Part shown: positions 1 to 9,502 of the stretch, one piece after another
Position numbering within the stretch: position 1 is the first letter of the stretch
Layout: every line of letters begins with the position of its first letter
NCBI RefSeq assembly: GCF_022900255.1
Contig: NZ_JALIRM010000006.1
Location: forward strand, 122,132 to 186,131
Direction: 5' to 3'
Length of the DNA stretch: 64,000 nucleotides
DNA from: Lederbergia wuyishanensis
Lineage (GTDB): Bacteria; Bacillota; Bacilli; Bacillales; Bacillaceae_C
Notes under the pieces: generated by a model
What the model was told of the DNA's origin: nothing
Databases searched by the model: none
What the model saw: the letters and a program-made list of their open reading frames with translations, nothing else
Position numbers and translations under genes: made by a program

Positions 1-1
1 A

Positions 2-94
2 AAGCCATATTGTGAGGTATTATATTTACCACGAACAATTGGAGTCTCAACTACGAAAATAAAATCAGATATTAGCAGTGTAAATAATGGTTAA
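2..94 (+). CDS. tagD: Glycerol-3-phosphate cytidylyltransferase, C-terminal end (partial)
   Basis: Only the last 30 codons are present; the gene enters from the left edge. TagD makes CDP-glycerol, the activated donor for polyglycerol-phosphate wall teichoic acid, from CTP and glycerol-3-phosphate in the cytoplasm. The reading frame is open from base 2 and contains CEVLYLPRTIGVSTTKIKSD, which I recognise as the conserved tail of TagD/TarD, including the R-T-x-G-x-S-T-T nucleotide-binding motif. The catalytic N-terminal HxGH motif lies outside the window. The stop codon overlaps the start of the next gene by 8 bases, so the two are probably translationally coupled. The family call rests on a short but diagnostic segment. 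Confidence 0.85.
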   Translation, partial: KPYCEVLYLPRTIGVSTTKIKSDISSVNNG

Positions 95-1265
95 AGATAT
101 TATAATATCGCTTTATTTACTCCTTTTTAAGATCTTTTTTAACTTATTTAAACTCTTCCCGCTAAAAAATAAATTAACCTTTGTTATTTCCTTCGGTGAC
201 AATAGTAAATATGTTTACGATGAAATTCAAAGACAAAAAATCCCTGTAGAAATTGTAGTTCTATATAAAGGGTCAGCTAACAAGTATTTTAAAGAAGAAA
301 AAAAGGATATTACTATCATTCCTTTTGAATCAGTTAATATTATTTTTATTTTAAAATCTATATTTCATCTAGCTACATCAAAACATATATTAATTGATAA
401 CTATTTTGGGTTCCTAGCTGCAACCAACTTTAAATCAAGTGTTAAATGTATTCAATTATGGCATGCTTCAGGTGCGTTGAAAAAATTTGGTTTAGAAGAT
501 ATGTCTGTTCAGAAACGCAGTACTATTGCCCAAAAACGATTTTTAAATGTATATAGCAAATTTCAAAAGGTTATAGTTGGATCAGATATAATGGCTGATA
601 TATTTATTAAATCCTTTAATCTTACAAATGAAAATATATTAAAAACGGGCATACCTCGTTCTGATTTTTTTTATAACGTAACACTTCAACAGGAGATCAT
701 TAAACGACTTTATAAGGAAAATGATTTGTTAAGATATAAAAAGAAAATCTTATATGCTCCAACTTATCGTGATGGTCAACTTAATCACTTTGAAATGCAA
801 TTAGATATAAAAAAAATGCAGGAAGAGTTGGGGAAGGATCATATTTTAATCTTACGAATACATCCCTCGATTAAAAATAGAGAGGATTATTCTTCGATTT
901 ATCCAGGGTTTGTATTTGAATATTCTTCTATAAAATATGATATAAATGAAATTTTGTTAATAGCAGATTACTTAATTACTGATTATTCCTCAATTCCTTA
1001 TGAATTTTCGCTATTAAAAAGGCCAATGATTTTTTTTACTTATGATTTGGAAAAATATAAAGTAGAACGAGGACTTACGGAGAATTTTGAAAGTATGGTT
1101 CCGGGCCCAGTTGTTAAGCAAACCTCTGATGTTATCAATCTTATAAGAGAAAAACAGTTTAACCCCAAGCTCATTGATCAATATGCAACAGTATGGAATA
1201 AATACTCAACAGGTAATTCTAGTACAAAGCTAGTGAATTATTTATTTTACAATCAGAATATATAA
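87..1265 (+). CDS. tagB: CDP-glycerol glycerophosphotransferase, TagB-like teichoic acid primase
   Basis: Predicted to add glycerol-phosphate from CDP-glycerol to the undecaprenyl-linked disaccharide, priming wall teichoic acid at the cytoplasmic membrane face. The 392-residue length fits the single-domain TagB primase (about 380) rather than the larger TagF polymerase. Visible family motifs are LWHASGALKKFG (His126), APTYRDG near 225, the HP pair at His259, and TDYSS at 298-302 followed by a hydrophobic YEF/RPMIFF stretch. Residues 5-27 form a hydrophobic, probably membrane-associating segment. There is no good ribosome binding site. The start overlaps the tagD stop, which suggests coupling. 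Position between tagD and tagGH supports the primase assignment; a TarF-like role is the alternative. Confidence 0.82.
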   Translation: MVKDIIISLYLLLFKIFFNLFKLFPLKNKLTFVISFGDNSKYVYDEIQRQKIPVEIVVLYKGSANKYFKEEKKDITIIPFESVNIIFILKSIFHLATSKHILIDNYFGFLAATNFKSSVKCIQLWHASGALKKFGLEDMSVQKRSTIAQKRFLNVYSKFQKVIVGSDIMADIFIKSFNLTNENILKTGIPRSDFFYNVTLQQEIIKRLYKENDLLRYKKKILYAPTYRDGQLNHFEMQLDIKKMQEELGKDHILILRIHPSIKNREDYSSIYPGFVFEYSSIKYDINEILLIADYLITDYSSIPYEFSLLKRPMIFFTYDLEKYKVERGLTENFESMVPGPVVKQTSDVINLIREKQFNPKLIDQYATVWNKYSTGNSSTKLVNYLFYNQNI

Positions 1266-1267
1266 TT

Positions 1268-1303
1268 GGATGACTATGGTTAGAATAAGTGAGTCATCCT
1301 TTT
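1268..1303 (+). terminator. Rho-independent terminator after tagB
   Basis: The 8-bp stem GGATGACT/AGTCATCC (1268-1275 with 1292-1299) is followed by a short, interrupted T run. It is a weak terminator that may allow read-through into tagG. Confidence 0.6.
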
Positions 1304-1392
1304 GAGTTTATTGTTATTTCTGTTTGTTACTTGTATAATTTAATAATGCATTAAAAACTCAATTTTTTGTAAAGAATTGAAAGGAAATTTTT

Positions 1393-2211
1393 ATGAAATC
1401 TGCAATTAGCGTAATCAAAGAGCAAATAGAAAATTTCTATCTTATAAGACGACTTTCGTTTTATGAGTTAAAAAGTACGAACCAAAGCAATTATTTAGGT
1501 ATGGCGTGGGAAATTATTAATCCGGTCATTCAAATACTTATTTATTGGTTTGTTTTTGGAAGCATACGTCAACGGGGAGATATTCAAGTTGCTGATGGCG
1601 TTGAGGTACCATTTATATTATGGCTACTAGCAGGATTCATTATTTGGAATTTTTTTTACCAAGCAACTATTCAAGGTTCCAGATCAATTTATACTAGACT
1701 CCGAATGCTTTCGAAAATGAATTTTCCAATGAGTGTTATACCTAACATCGTAATCTTTTCACAATTTTATATCCATTTGATCATGTTATTGATAACTATT
1801 ATCATCTTTCAGTTTGCTGGTTATTATATAAACATTTATTTTTTACAACTTTTATATTTCATTTTTGCCACTTTCTGCTTAACTTTTGCAATCTCACTTA
1901 TCACCTCAACTTTTTCGACAATTATTAGAGATGTTCATATGTTTTTAAATGCTACTTTAAGGATGGTATTATACTTGTCTCCAATCCTATGGCAGGTAAC
2001 AATCTTAAAGGAGCCATTACCAACCCTTATGAAACTAAATCCCTTATACTATTTGATTGAAGGGTATCGATCAGCATTGTTTGGATTAGACTGGTATTTT
2101 ATAGACCATTGGAAATATACCTTATACTTTTGGGGAGTAGTAGCGTTGTTGTTATTATTCGGTTCTGTAGTACATGTGAAGTTTAGAAGACATTTTATCG
2201 ATTACTTATAA
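1393..2211 (+). CDS. tagG: Teichoic acid ABC exporter, permease subunit TagG
   Basis: Membrane half of the two-component ABC exporter that moves lipid-linked wall teichoic acid across the cytoplasmic membrane. The 272-residue protein has the ABC-2 permease pattern: an amphipathic N-terminus with a YELKSTNQSNYLGMAWEIINP-type segment (residues about 24-45), then about six hydrophobic spans, and a conserved LNPLYYLIEGYR segment near 215. Length matches TagG (about 275). It has an AAGGAAA ribosome binding site and is followed after 13 bases by the ATPase gene tagH, the usual order. The paired ATPase and flanking teichoic genes make this assignment strong. Confidence 0.9.
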   Translation: MKSAISVIKEQIENFYLIRRLSFYELKSTNQSNYLGMAWEIINPVIQILIYWFVFGSIRQRGDIQVADGVEVPFILWLLAGFIIWNFFYQATIQGSRSIYTRLRMLSKMNFPMSVIPNIVIFSQFYIHLIMLLITIIIFQFAGYYINIYFLQLLYFIFATFCLTFAISLITSTFSTIIRDVHMFLNATLRMVLYLSPILWQVTILKEPLPTLMKLNPLYYLIEGYRSALFGLDWYFIDHWKYTLYFWGVVALLLLFGSVVHVKFRRHFIDYL

Positions 2212-2224
2212 ACGGTGTGATTAT

Positions 2225-3034
2225 GTGGAAAAAGCAATTATTACAAAAAATGTAACGAAAAAATATAAACTATATAACGGGACAAAAGAACGAATCTTAG
2301 ATTTAATATCCCCTAAGAGTTATGGAGAAGATTTCTATGCCCTTGCAGATGTGAGTTTCGAAGCTGAAAAAGGGGATGTTATTGGGTTTATGGGGATTAA
2401 CGGTTCAGGGAAATCAACTTTGTCCAATATTATTGCCGGGATCGTTCCAGAGACATCGGGAACAATAAAAGTAAATGGTCAAGCATCTTTAATTGCAGTT
2501 GCCTCCGGTTTAAAGGCAGATTTATCCGGTAGAGACAACATTGAGCTAAAGTTATTAATGTTGGGGTTTAACAAAGCTCAAATAAAAGAATTAGAGCCGG
2601 ATATTATCGAGTTCTCTGAAATAGGTAAGTTTATTGACCAACCGGTAAAATCTTACTCAAGTGGAATGAAATCAAGATTAGGTTTTGCGATATCAGTAAA
2701 TGTGGACCCTGATATTTTAATCATTGATGAGGCATTATCAGTCGGTGATAAGGCCTTTGCAGAAAAAAGCTTAAATAAGATGAAGGAATTTAAAGAAAGA
2801 GGAAAAACGATGATTTTTGTCAGCCATTCCATTGGTCAAATGAAGGAATTTTGCGATAAAATATTATGGCTGGAATATGGAATGGTCAAAGATTTTGGTA
2901 CGGTAAAAGAAGTGATTCCAAAGTATGAGGAATTTTTGAAACAATATCAAAAAATGTCAAAGAGCGAAAAAGAGGCTTATAAACAGGCTGGTTTGGATCG
3001 CCAAAAAGAAGCATTGAAATTGGTACATTCTTAA
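2225..3034 (+). CDS. tagH: Teichoic acid ABC exporter, ATPase subunit TagH (short form)
   Basis: ATPase partner of TagG that energises teichoic acid export. Walker A is GINGSGKST at residues 57-65, the signature SYSSGMKSRLGFA is near 145, Walker B is DILIIDEALSVGD, and the switch histidine lies in FVSHSIGQM. The N-terminal YKLYNGTKERILDLI region is typical of polysaccharide/teichoic ABC ATPases. At 269 residues it lacks the long C-terminal extension of Bacillus subtilis TagH (about 527) and resembles the staphylococcal TarH form. Translation starts at GTG 2225; an overlapping ATG two bases upstream is in another frame. Confidence 0.9.
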   Translation: MEKAIITKNVTKKYKLYNGTKERILDLISPKSYGEDFYALADVSFEAEKGDVIGFMGINGSGKSTLSNIIAGIVPETSGTIKVNGQASLIAVASGLKADLSGRDNIELKLLMLGFNKAQIKELEPDIIEFSEIGKFIDQPVKSYSSGMKSRLGFAISVNVDPDILIIDEALSVGDKAFAEKSLNKMKEFKERGKTMIFVSHSIGQMKEFCDKILWLEYGMVKDFGTVKEVIPKYEEFLKQYQKMSKSEKEAYKQAGLDRQKEALKLVHS

Positions 3035-3052
3035 CACATCATATATAGAAAA

Positions 3053-3096
3053 AAGAAAGAGAGTGCCGACAAATAGTTGCCTCTCTTCTTTTTTTC
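3053..3096 (+). terminator. Rho-independent terminator after tagH
   Basis: A purine-rich arm AAGAAAGAGAG (3053-3063) pairs with CTCTCTTCTT (3081-3090), followed by a run of T. It ends the tagGH unit just before the first GT2 gene. Confidence 0.75.
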
Positions 3097-3130
3097 TATG
3101 CATAATAACATTGCTAGGAGAACAATTAAT

Positions 3131-5029
3131 ATGGTAAATATTTTAATGAAATTGAAAAGGAAGATGTTAGCTTTATTTAAATCTACTACCAGCGAAAGCT
3201 TTACGAAAATAAGTGTCGTCATACCAACCTTCAATACAAAAGGGGAATCACTTAAAACGATTATAAATTCACTTGATCACCAAACAATGCGTCAAGAAGA
3301 GTTCGAGGTAATTTTTATAGATGATGGGTCAACAACGGACATTATACATAAGTTAAAAGAACTATCTTTAACTCGACCTAATGTAATTGTAAAGCAAATC
3401 CCGAATTCTGGTTGGCCAAGTAAACCAAGAAACGTCGGAACGAATATTGCTAAAGGGGTTTATATATTATATTTAGACCACGATGACTATCTTTTTCCAG
3501 AAACGTTTGAGCGTGTTTACCAATACGGGATAGAGAATAATGCGGATGTTGTAAATGGTAAAGAGGTTAGGACAAAAGGATGGTCATGGGGCTGGGATCA
3601 ATTTAAAAAGAATAACCCTGAGGCCCATAAATTGGGGATTCAATCTTTATTACCTATGACACCACATAAATTTTATCGACGAGAATTTCTTTTAAATAAT
3701 AATATTACGTTTTATGAAGGAGCAAGGGTTCTGTGGGAGGATGTGTATTTTAATACGAAAGTATATACGGCAGGTGCAACTGTTGCTATACTTTCCGATT
3801 ATCCTACCTACTACTGGATCGAAACTGGTGAAAATAATTCAGGGACGTTTGAAGATGATCCTCATGAAAAATGGCAGCAAATAAGGAATTTATTTCAGTT
3901 TTTCAAAGATACGATTCCGGAAGGTAACGATTTAACCTTTATGCTAGCGCACTGGTATCAGACTCGTATCCTTGGAATGTTAGGGCCTTGGTTGATTGAT
4001 AAGCCAATTGAAAGAATATCCTTGGAGTTTGAATACGCTCGTAAGGTAACTTCCGATTTGATTCCGGAATCTATAGATAATCATGTGACTCATATAAATA
4101 AAGCTAGGGCATATTTATTGAGAAAAGGAAAAGTCAAGGAATTTATTCAACTCGTTAAGCATGATAAAACAGTAACTGCCAGAAGTTATGCTACCGATAT
4201 ACAGTGGGTAAATAGTGGGTTGAAAATTGATGTAACAGCTGAGATGACTTGCAACAACATCGAACCTTATATCTTATATTCTACTACAGAAGGAAAAATT
4301 TTTAGAAGTGTTCCTAAACAATTAAAAAATGCCATACCTGATGAACTGCTAGAAATAACGGATGAAATTGATAAATGTAAGTATGAAATAAGTATTAAAG
4401 GAAGAAATTCACGTGTTACATGGGAAATTCCCGTGGAAAGTAGTGAAGTGAAAACAAGAAATATTAATTCTAAAGAGCTAGGACTTTTGGGTAAAGCACA
4501 AGTTTTGATTGATATACAAAAGACAGGGGAAATTCTCGAAAAACAACCATGGGATATCGCTTCTAGATTTACTGCAATAGGATATTCATTTCATAGAGGT
4601 ATTGTAGGGCTTACAGGATTTGGAGCATCAGCACTGATAAATGGTTATACGGCTGTTGCATATCGTAATCAATCGGAGTTATTGACCATTGATACTGGTA
4701 GTAAGGTGCGCAGTGTTGTAGGAACTGCAAAACCAAAGCAATCCGATTTATCAGTTTTAAACAAAAGAGAATCGATTGAAATCAATTTATCTTTACCAAA
4801 TACGTATGTTTACGGTAAAACGAAAATAGAAGGTTCTATAGAACTAACTTCAGAGAATGATGATAGTGTTCTGTTTTCAGCACCAGCTTACCTAATTGGT
4901 GATGAGCTTGGTGCTCGTGTTACTGCAAATGTAAAAATACCAAGTGGTAGATATCGTTTATCAACAATATTTGAAGGAAGAAAATCTAAGACGGGTCTGT
5001 TAATTACTATTAGTGATTCTGAAAAATAG
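3131..5029 (+). CDS. Family 2 glycosyltransferase, TarS/RmlT-like (candidate teichoic acid glycosyltransferase)
   Basis: Predicted cytoplasmic GT-A transferase that decorates wall teichoic acid. The GT2 domain spans residues about 25-330: VVIPTFNT, an FIDDGSTTD segment, the metal-binding Asp-rich motif DHDD (Asp116, Asp118, Asp119), and a WED motif (Glu203, Asp204) in the place of the TarS catalytic base. The C-terminal 270 residues are beta-rich with no recognised catalytic motif, as in TarS-type enzymes. I start at ATG 3131, which has AGGAG ten bases upstream; an in-frame ATG at 3077 sits inside the preceding terminator and is unlikely. It lies between tagGH and rmlACBD, so a rhamnosyltransferase role is possible but inferred only from position. 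Confidence 0.75.
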   Translation: MVNILMKLKRKMLALFKSTTSESFTKISVVIPTFNTKGESLKTIINSLDHQTMRQEEFEVIFIDDGSTTDIIHKLKELSLTRPNVIVKQIPNSGWPSKPRNVGTNIAKGVYILYLDHDDYLFPETFERVYQYGIENNADVVNGKEVRTKGWSWGWDQFKKNNPEAHKLGIQSLLPMTPHKFYRREFLLNNNITFYEGARVLWEDVYFNTKVYTAGATVAILSDYPTYYWIETGENNSGTFEDDPHEKWQQIRNLFQFFKDTIPEGNDLTFMLAHWYQTRILGMLGPWLIDKPIERISLEFEYARKVTSDLIPESIDNHVTHINKARAYLLRKGKVKEFIQLVKHDKTVTARSYATDIQWVNSGLKIDVTAEMTCNNIEPYILYSTTEGKIFRSVPKQLKNAIPDELLEITDEIDKCKYEISIKGRNSRVTWEIPVESSEVKTRNINSKELGLLGKAQVLIDIQKTGEILEKQPWDIASRFTAIGYSFHRGIVGLTGFGASALINGYTAVAYRNQSELLTIDTGSKVRSVVGTAKPKQSDLSVLNKRESIEINLSLPNTYVYGKTKIEGSIELTSENDDSVLFSAPAYLIGDELGARVTANVKIPSGRYRLSTIFEGRKSKTGLLITISDSEK

Positions 5030-5062
5030 ATAAAAATATAATTATGTGTATTAGGTGATATT

Positions 5063-5099
5063 AAGGGGAAGACAGTGAATAGATGTCTCCCCTTTTTTG
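5063..5099 (+). terminator. Rho-independent terminator between the two GT2 genes
   Basis: An AAGGGGAAGACA arm pairs with TGTCTCCCCTT, with one bulged A, followed by TTTTTTG. The two glycosyltransferase genes may therefore be separate transcripts. Confidence 0.75.
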
Positions 5100-5181
5100 T
5101 TGACTTGAAGTTTAAAATACTGTATTTTTTACCATGTGCAAGAAAAGAAATTAAGCTCCAAGGATATGGAGGAATAAAATA

Positions 5182-6777
5182 ATGAAAGTGACTGTAGCAA
5201 TTCCTGTTTATAATGCTGAAAGGCACTTAAATGTGACGTTGGATTCCCTAGTAAATCAAACAATGGATCCTAATGATTTTGAAGTGATTTGTGTAAATGA
5301 TAAGTCAAATGATAATAGTGTTGAAGTAATAAAAAGCTATATGAAAAACTATAGCAATATAAAATTAATCAATCGGGATACAAATGCAGGCGGACCTATG
5401 ATTCCGCGAAATGATGCAATTGAAGCCGCAAGAGGAGAATATATATTATTCCTTGACAATGACGATTTTCTAGGCGAAGAAACATTGGAGCGCTTTTTTA
5501 CTGCAGCATCAACTCATAAATCGGATGTGATATATGGGAAATACATAGGTGTTAACGGACGTGTTGTGCCCCAATCTATGTTTAAGTTTGGCAATTTACC
5601 AAATGCGGACATCATAGAACATAATCTAGTATTTTCTTTAGCCCCCCATAAAATGTTTAGATTATCTTTAATAAGGGAGCATCAAATTCGCTTTCATCCA
5701 GAAGCTGTTATCGGAGAAGATCAGTTATTTGTGATGGACTGTTATGTTAGGGCAAAGGTGATAACAGTACTAGCGGATTATAATTATTATTATGTTGTTA
5801 AAAGAGGAGAAGAAAATCTGAGCGTTAAATATTTTCCGGCTAAAAATTTCTATTACTCTTTTACTAACATAATGAAGAATATTGAGGAATCTAATCTACA
5901 TCCACTTTATAAAAAACAACTAAAAGCAGCATTTTTAAATAGATTTTTTCAAGCAAGTCGTTTGAGAGGTTATATTTTAACAAGGTTGCCTTCAATTAGT
6001 CAAAAAGAAGAATGGTTAAATGAAACGAAAAAGTTTATTGATGAATACATAGATGACGAACTATTGTATATGCTTCCCTCAAAATATCATTATTTTATTT
6101 TAGCAGCCAGGGATAATGATTTACAAAAATTATTATTGCTGCATAAACAGATGGAATCAGTAAATGCCAACGACGTGACGAGGGTTGAAGATGGTTGGAT
6201 TTATGCCAAATTTAGATTATTACAAAAGCAGCAAGCTTATGAAGAAGAACATACAGTAAATCATTTAAATGACTCCGATATTTTTGTAGATGAAATATTA
6301 ATAACAGATAAACAATGTCAAATTAGAGGTCAATTTTATCAAAGTTTATTAATAAATATGGATGTTAAAAATGAATTGGTCCTTGTTCATAGAAATAGCG
6401 GACTCGAAAAAAGAATAAAGGAAAATCGAGCTGATAAAACTGGGGAATTCAATTTTTCAATTGATTTTCGCGAATTTGTCCTTAATGAAAAATTGGTTGG
6501 CCCATGGGATGTCTTTATAGAAGGGACGATAAATGGATATAAAAAGAGAAGGCGATTAGGTCAAGCAAGAAATGGTAACCTACTTCAAACTAAACCTACA
6601 GCAGAAAAGAAAACAATACTGAATATTCTAGACCGGAGGACTGAGCCAAAGGTTCAGACAGCATCCAAAAAAGAAATTACCGTTAAAGTCACTTCATTTG
6701 GGAAAAAATACAAAGTCAAAGTCTACTTCACCCAAAATTTTGATAACCTTTCATTTGATGTAAAATTGAATAACTAG
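5182..6777 (+). CDS. TarS-like wall teichoic acid glycosyltransferase (GT2)
   Basis: Strong look-alike of staphylococcal TarS, which attaches beta-GlcNAc to the polyol-phosphate repeats of wall teichoic acid. The GT-A domain shows AIPVYNAERHL, the metal motif LDNDD (Asp92, Asp94), GGPMIPRNDAI, the nearly identical GVNGRVVPQSMFK segment near 125-137, and GEDQLF, where Asp180 is the predicted catalytic base. At 531 residues it is close to TarS (573), with C-terminal immunoglobulin-like beta domains from about residue 370, including a WDVFIEG segment. The ribosome binding site GGAGG lies nine bases before ATG 5182. The sugar may be GlcNAc or, given the rml genes just downstream, rhamnose; the sequence does not decide. 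Confidence 0.82.
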   Translation: MKVTVAIPVYNAERHLNVTLDSLVNQTMDPNDFEVICVNDKSNDNSVEVIKSYMKNYSNIKLINRDTNAGGPMIPRNDAIEAARGEYILFLDNDDFLGEETLERFFTAASTHKSDVIYGKYIGVNGRVVPQSMFKFGNLPNADIIEHNLVFSLAPHKMFRLSLIREHQIRFHPEAVIGEDQLFVMDCYVRAKVITVLADYNYYYVVKRGEENLSVKYFPAKNFYYSFTNIMKNIEESNLHPLYKKQLKAAFLNRFFQASRLRGYILTRLPSISQKEEWLNETKKFIDEYIDDELLYMLPSKYHYFILAARDNDLQKLLLLHKQMESVNANDVTRVEDGWIYAKFRLLQKQQAYEEEHTVNHLNDSDIFVDEILITDKQCQIRGQFYQSLLINMDVKNELVLVHRNSGLEKRIKENRADKTGEFNFSIDFREFVLNEKLVGPWDVFIEGTINGYKKRRRLGQARNGNLLQTKPTAEKKTILNILDRRTEPKVQTASKKEITVKVTSFGKKYKVKVYFTQNFDNLSFDVKLNN

Positions 6778-6792
6778 ATAGGAGGCTTAAAA

Positions 6793-7002
6793 ATGAAGAA
6801 AAAGGCAACGATTGTTCGAGATAATGTTTCAACATTTGCAAGGCCTTCAGTTAATTCTATCGTTGTAAATAAATATGACAAAAAAGGAAAAGAATTAACA
6901 TTATATCCAATTGAAGAAGGATGGTATGAACTTCGCCCAGTAGACCATGATGGTGTTATGAATACTGAATTTATTCAAGCTAAGCATATTAAGATTATTT
7001 AA
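6793..7002 (+). CDS. Small stand-alone SH3-like protein
   Basis: A 69-residue protein with no signal peptide or membrane segment. It reads as a single bacterial SH3-like domain: short beta strands, a FARPSVNSIVV segment near 15-25, and EEGWYELRP near 47-55. Function is not known. The AGGAGG site is well placed before ATG 6793, and it follows the TarS-like gene by 15 bases and precedes rmlA, so it belongs to the teichoic-acid unit. SH3 and GW domains often bind wall polymers, so I infer a cytoplasmic protein that holds or measures the nascent teichoic chain or scaffolds the glycosyltransferases. Relatedness to the SH3-like modules of the large transferases at 31.9 and 38.5 kb is a guess from style. 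Confidence 0.65.
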   Translation: MKKKATIVRDNVSTFARPSVNSIVVNKYDKKGKELTLYPIEEGWYELRPVDHDGVMNTEFIQAKHIKII

Positions 7003-7070
7003 ATGCAATTAATTAAGTAAAATAAATCCTGAAACACGTTTTAGAGTAGGGAGATAAGGAGGAATATATT

Positions 7071-7952
7071 ATGAAAGGTATTATATTATCAGGTGGGAGC
7101 GGTACACGCCTATATCCTTTAACAAAGGCTATTTCAAAACAAATGCTGCCAATTTATGATAAACCAATGATATATTACCCTTTATCAGTCTTAATGTTGG
7201 CAGGAATAAAAGATATTCTTATTATTTCTACACCAGAAGATACGCCGCGATTCGAGCAATTATTAGGTGATGGGAAGGAATTAGGAATTTCGTTAACATA
7301 TGCTGTACAAGAAAAACCAGAAGGATTGGCACAAGCGTTTATTATTGGTGAAGACTTTATTGGTAAAGACTCTGTCTCACTAATCCTAGGAGATAATATA
7401 TTTTATGGACAAGGATTATCCAAAATGCTCCAAAGAGCTGCAAAGAAAGAAAAAGGTGCAACTGTATTTGGTTACCATGTCCATGATCCAGAAAGATTTG
7501 GTGTAGTTGAGTTCGATAACAATATGAAAGCTATCTCTATCGAGGAAAAACCAACACACCCAAAAAGTAATTATGCCGTGACAGGTCTGTATTTTTACGA
7601 TAATCGGGTAGTAGAGATTGCGAAAAATATACAACCATCCCAGAGGGGAGAATTGGAAATATCTGATGTAAATAGTCAGTATTTGCAATTAGGAGATTTA
7701 GATGTGGAAATTATGGGCCGTGGTTTTTCATGGTTAGATACAGGAACTCATGAATCCCTCTTAGAAGCGTCAATGTTTATTGAAACCATTGAGAAGCGTC
7801 AAAGACTTAAAATAGCGTGCTTGGAAGAAATCTCGTATAGAATGGGTTATATAGATGAAGAGCAAGTAAGAAAATTAGCAACGCCGCTAGAAAAAAACGA
7901 ATACGGTCAATATTTATTACGTCTAATTGATCAAGAAGGGAAGGAAAATTAA
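7071..7952 (+). CDS. rmlA: Glucose-1-phosphate thymidylyltransferase
   Basis: First step of dTDP-L-rhamnose synthesis: dTTP plus glucose-1-phosphate gives dTDP-glucose. The 293-residue length is typical. Visible motifs are [11 protein letters not shown] (residues 8-18) with the catalytic lysine in [20 protein letters not shown] near 107, [20 protein letters not shown] in the middle, and [10 protein letters not shown] near 221. The ribosome binding site AAGGAGG lies upstream of ATG 7071. Order rmlA-C-B-D is the same as in Listeria and many Gram-positive clusters, and the gene abuts rmlC with no gap. Confidence 0.95.
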   Translation: MKGIILSGGSGTRLYPLTKAISKQMLPIYDKPMIYYPLSVLMLAGIKDILIISTPEDTPRFEQLLGDGKELGISLTYAVQEKPEGLAQAFIIGEDFIGKDSVSLILGDNIFYGQGLSKMLQRAAKKEKGATVFGYHVHDPERFGVVEFDNNMKAISIEEKPTHPKSNYAVTGLYFYDNRVVEIAKNIQPSQRGELEISDVNSQYLQLGDLDVEIMGRGFSWLDTGTHESLLEASMFIETIEKRQRLKIACLEEISYRMGYIDEEQVRKLATPLEKNEYGQYLLRLIDQEGKEN

Positions 7953-8513
7953 GTGAAAGTAATTGAGAGTAGACTTTCGGGTGTCAAGTTAATTGAACCT
8001 AAGTCCTTTGGGGATCATCGTGGCTTTTTTATGGAAAGCTACAATGAAAAGCTATTTAATGAGTTCAATATTAATGAGGTTTTTATTCAAGATAACCATT
8101 CCTTATCTAAGGAAGCAGGTGTCCTCCGAGGGCTTCATTATCAGTTAGAATCTAAAGCGCAAACGAAGTTAATTCGTGTTGTGACTGGCGCAATTTATGA
8201 TGTAATAGTTGATGTACGTAAAGGTTCCCCTACATATGGTGAATGGGAAGGGTATATCTTAAGTGAACATAATAAGCGCCAACTTCTTGTACCTAAAGGG
8301 TTTGCTCATGGATTTTGTACCATTACGGAAAATGTAAATGTTCTATATAAAGTTGATGAGCTGTATTCTCCTGAACACGATAGGGGAATAGCTTGGGACG
8401 ATGATGACTTACGAATAGATTGGCCAATTCGTAATCCAATTCTTTCCGAGAAAGACATGAAACATCCGAAGTTGAAAGATGCTGATAATAACTTTATTTG
8501 GGAGAGGAAATAA
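7953..8513 (+). CDS. rmlC: dTDP-4-dehydrorhamnose 3,5-epimerase
   Basis: Third enzyme of the dTDP-rhamnose pathway: it epimerises C3 and C5 of dTDP-4-keto-6-deoxyglucose. The 186-residue cupin shows DHRGFFMESYN near 22, QDNHSLSKEAGVLRGLHYQ near 47-64 with the catalytic histidine, and the VPKGFAHGF segment near 113. GTG 7953 follows directly on the rmlA stop codon, so translation is coupled. rmlB follows, also with no gap. Confidence 0.95.
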   Translation: MKVIESRLSGVKLIEPKSFGDHRGFFMESYNEKLFNEFNINEVFIQDNHSLSKEAGVLRGLHYQLESKAQTKLIRVVTGAIYDVIVDVRKGSPTYGEWEGYILSEHNKRQLLVPKGFAHGFCTITENVNVLYKVDELYSPEHDRGIAWDDDDLRIDWPIRNPILSEKDMKHPKLKDADNNFIWERK

Positions 8514-9500
8514 ATGAATATACTTGTAACAGGTGGAGCTGGATTTATTGGGAGTAACTTTGTAAGGTACATGTTACAAAAATATCCGAATTATAAAATT
8601 GTAAATTTAGATCTATTAACATATGCAGGAAATATACATAATCTAGACGATTTAAAAGATAATAAAAATCATGTATTTGTAAAGGGAAGTATAACAGATC
8701 GTGAATTAATTTTGGATTTGATTGAAACCCATGAAATTAATACTATTGTAAACTTTGCCGCGGAATCACATGTGGATCGAAGTATATTAAATCCTGGAGT
8801 ATTTATAGAGACAAACGTTCAAGGTACACTCGCTCTATTGGATGCTGCACGAGCTAAAAAAATAGAGAAGTTTTTGCAAGTTTCTACAGATGAAGTTTAC
8901 GGTTCCTTAGGTGAAACAGGTTACTTTACTGAAAATACACCGATTGCACCTAATAGTCCATATTCAGCTAGTAAAGCTTCTGCAGATATGTTGGTAAGAG
9001 CCTATCATGAAACGTATGGAATGAATGTAAATATTACGAGATGTTCGAATAACTATGGTCCATATCATTTCCCGGAAAAATTAATTCCTTTAATGATTAC
9101 GAACGCCGTTGATGGAGAAGATCTTCCAATATATGGTGATGGGAAAAATGTTCGTGATTGGTTACACGTAACAGATCATTGTTCCGCAATTGATTTGGTT
9201 CTGCATAACGGGCAATCTGGTGAGGTGTATAACGTAGGAGGCCATAATGAACGTACGAACAATGAGATTGTAGATTTAATTGTTAACCAGCTGAAAGTTC
9301 CTCGTGAACGGATTACATATGTAGAAGATCGATTAGGACATGATCGTAGATACGCCATCGATCCAAAAAAACTAGAAACAGAGCTTGGTTGGAAACCAAA
9401 ATATACGTTTGATACCGGTATTATTGAAACAATTAATTGGTATTTAGAAAACGAAGATTGGTGGCGTCCTTTAAAAGAGCGTGCAAAATTGGAGGCATAA
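8514..9500 (+). CDS. rmlB: dTDP-glucose 4,6-dehydratase
   Basis: Second enzyme of the dTDP-rhamnose pathway: NAD-dependent conversion of dTDP-glucose to dTDP-4-keto-6-deoxyglucose. The extended SDR of 328 residues has the NAD motif TGGAGFIGSN (6-15), ESHVDRS near 85, STDEVYGS near 124 carrying the Asp-Glu dehydration pair, and YSASKASADM near 150 with the Tyr and Lys of the active site. It starts at ATG 8514 immediately after rmlC and is followed by rmlD after two bases. Confidence 0.95.
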   Translation: MNILVTGGAGFIGSNFVRYMLQKYPNYKIVNLDLLTYAGNIHNLDDLKDNKNHVFVKGSITDRELILDLIETHEINTIVNFAAESHVDRSILNPGVFIETNVQGTLALLDAARAKKIEKFLQVSTDEVYGSLGETGYFTENTPIAPNSPYSASKASADMLVRAYHETYGMNVNITRCSNNYGPYHFPEKLIPLMITNAVDGEDLPIYGDGKNVRDWLHVTDHCSAIDLVLHNGQSGEVYNVGGHNERTNNEIVDLIVNQLKVPRERITYVEDRLGHDRRYAIDPKKLETELGWKPKYTFDTGIIETINWYLENEDWWRPLKERAKLEA

Positions 9501-9502
9501 CA

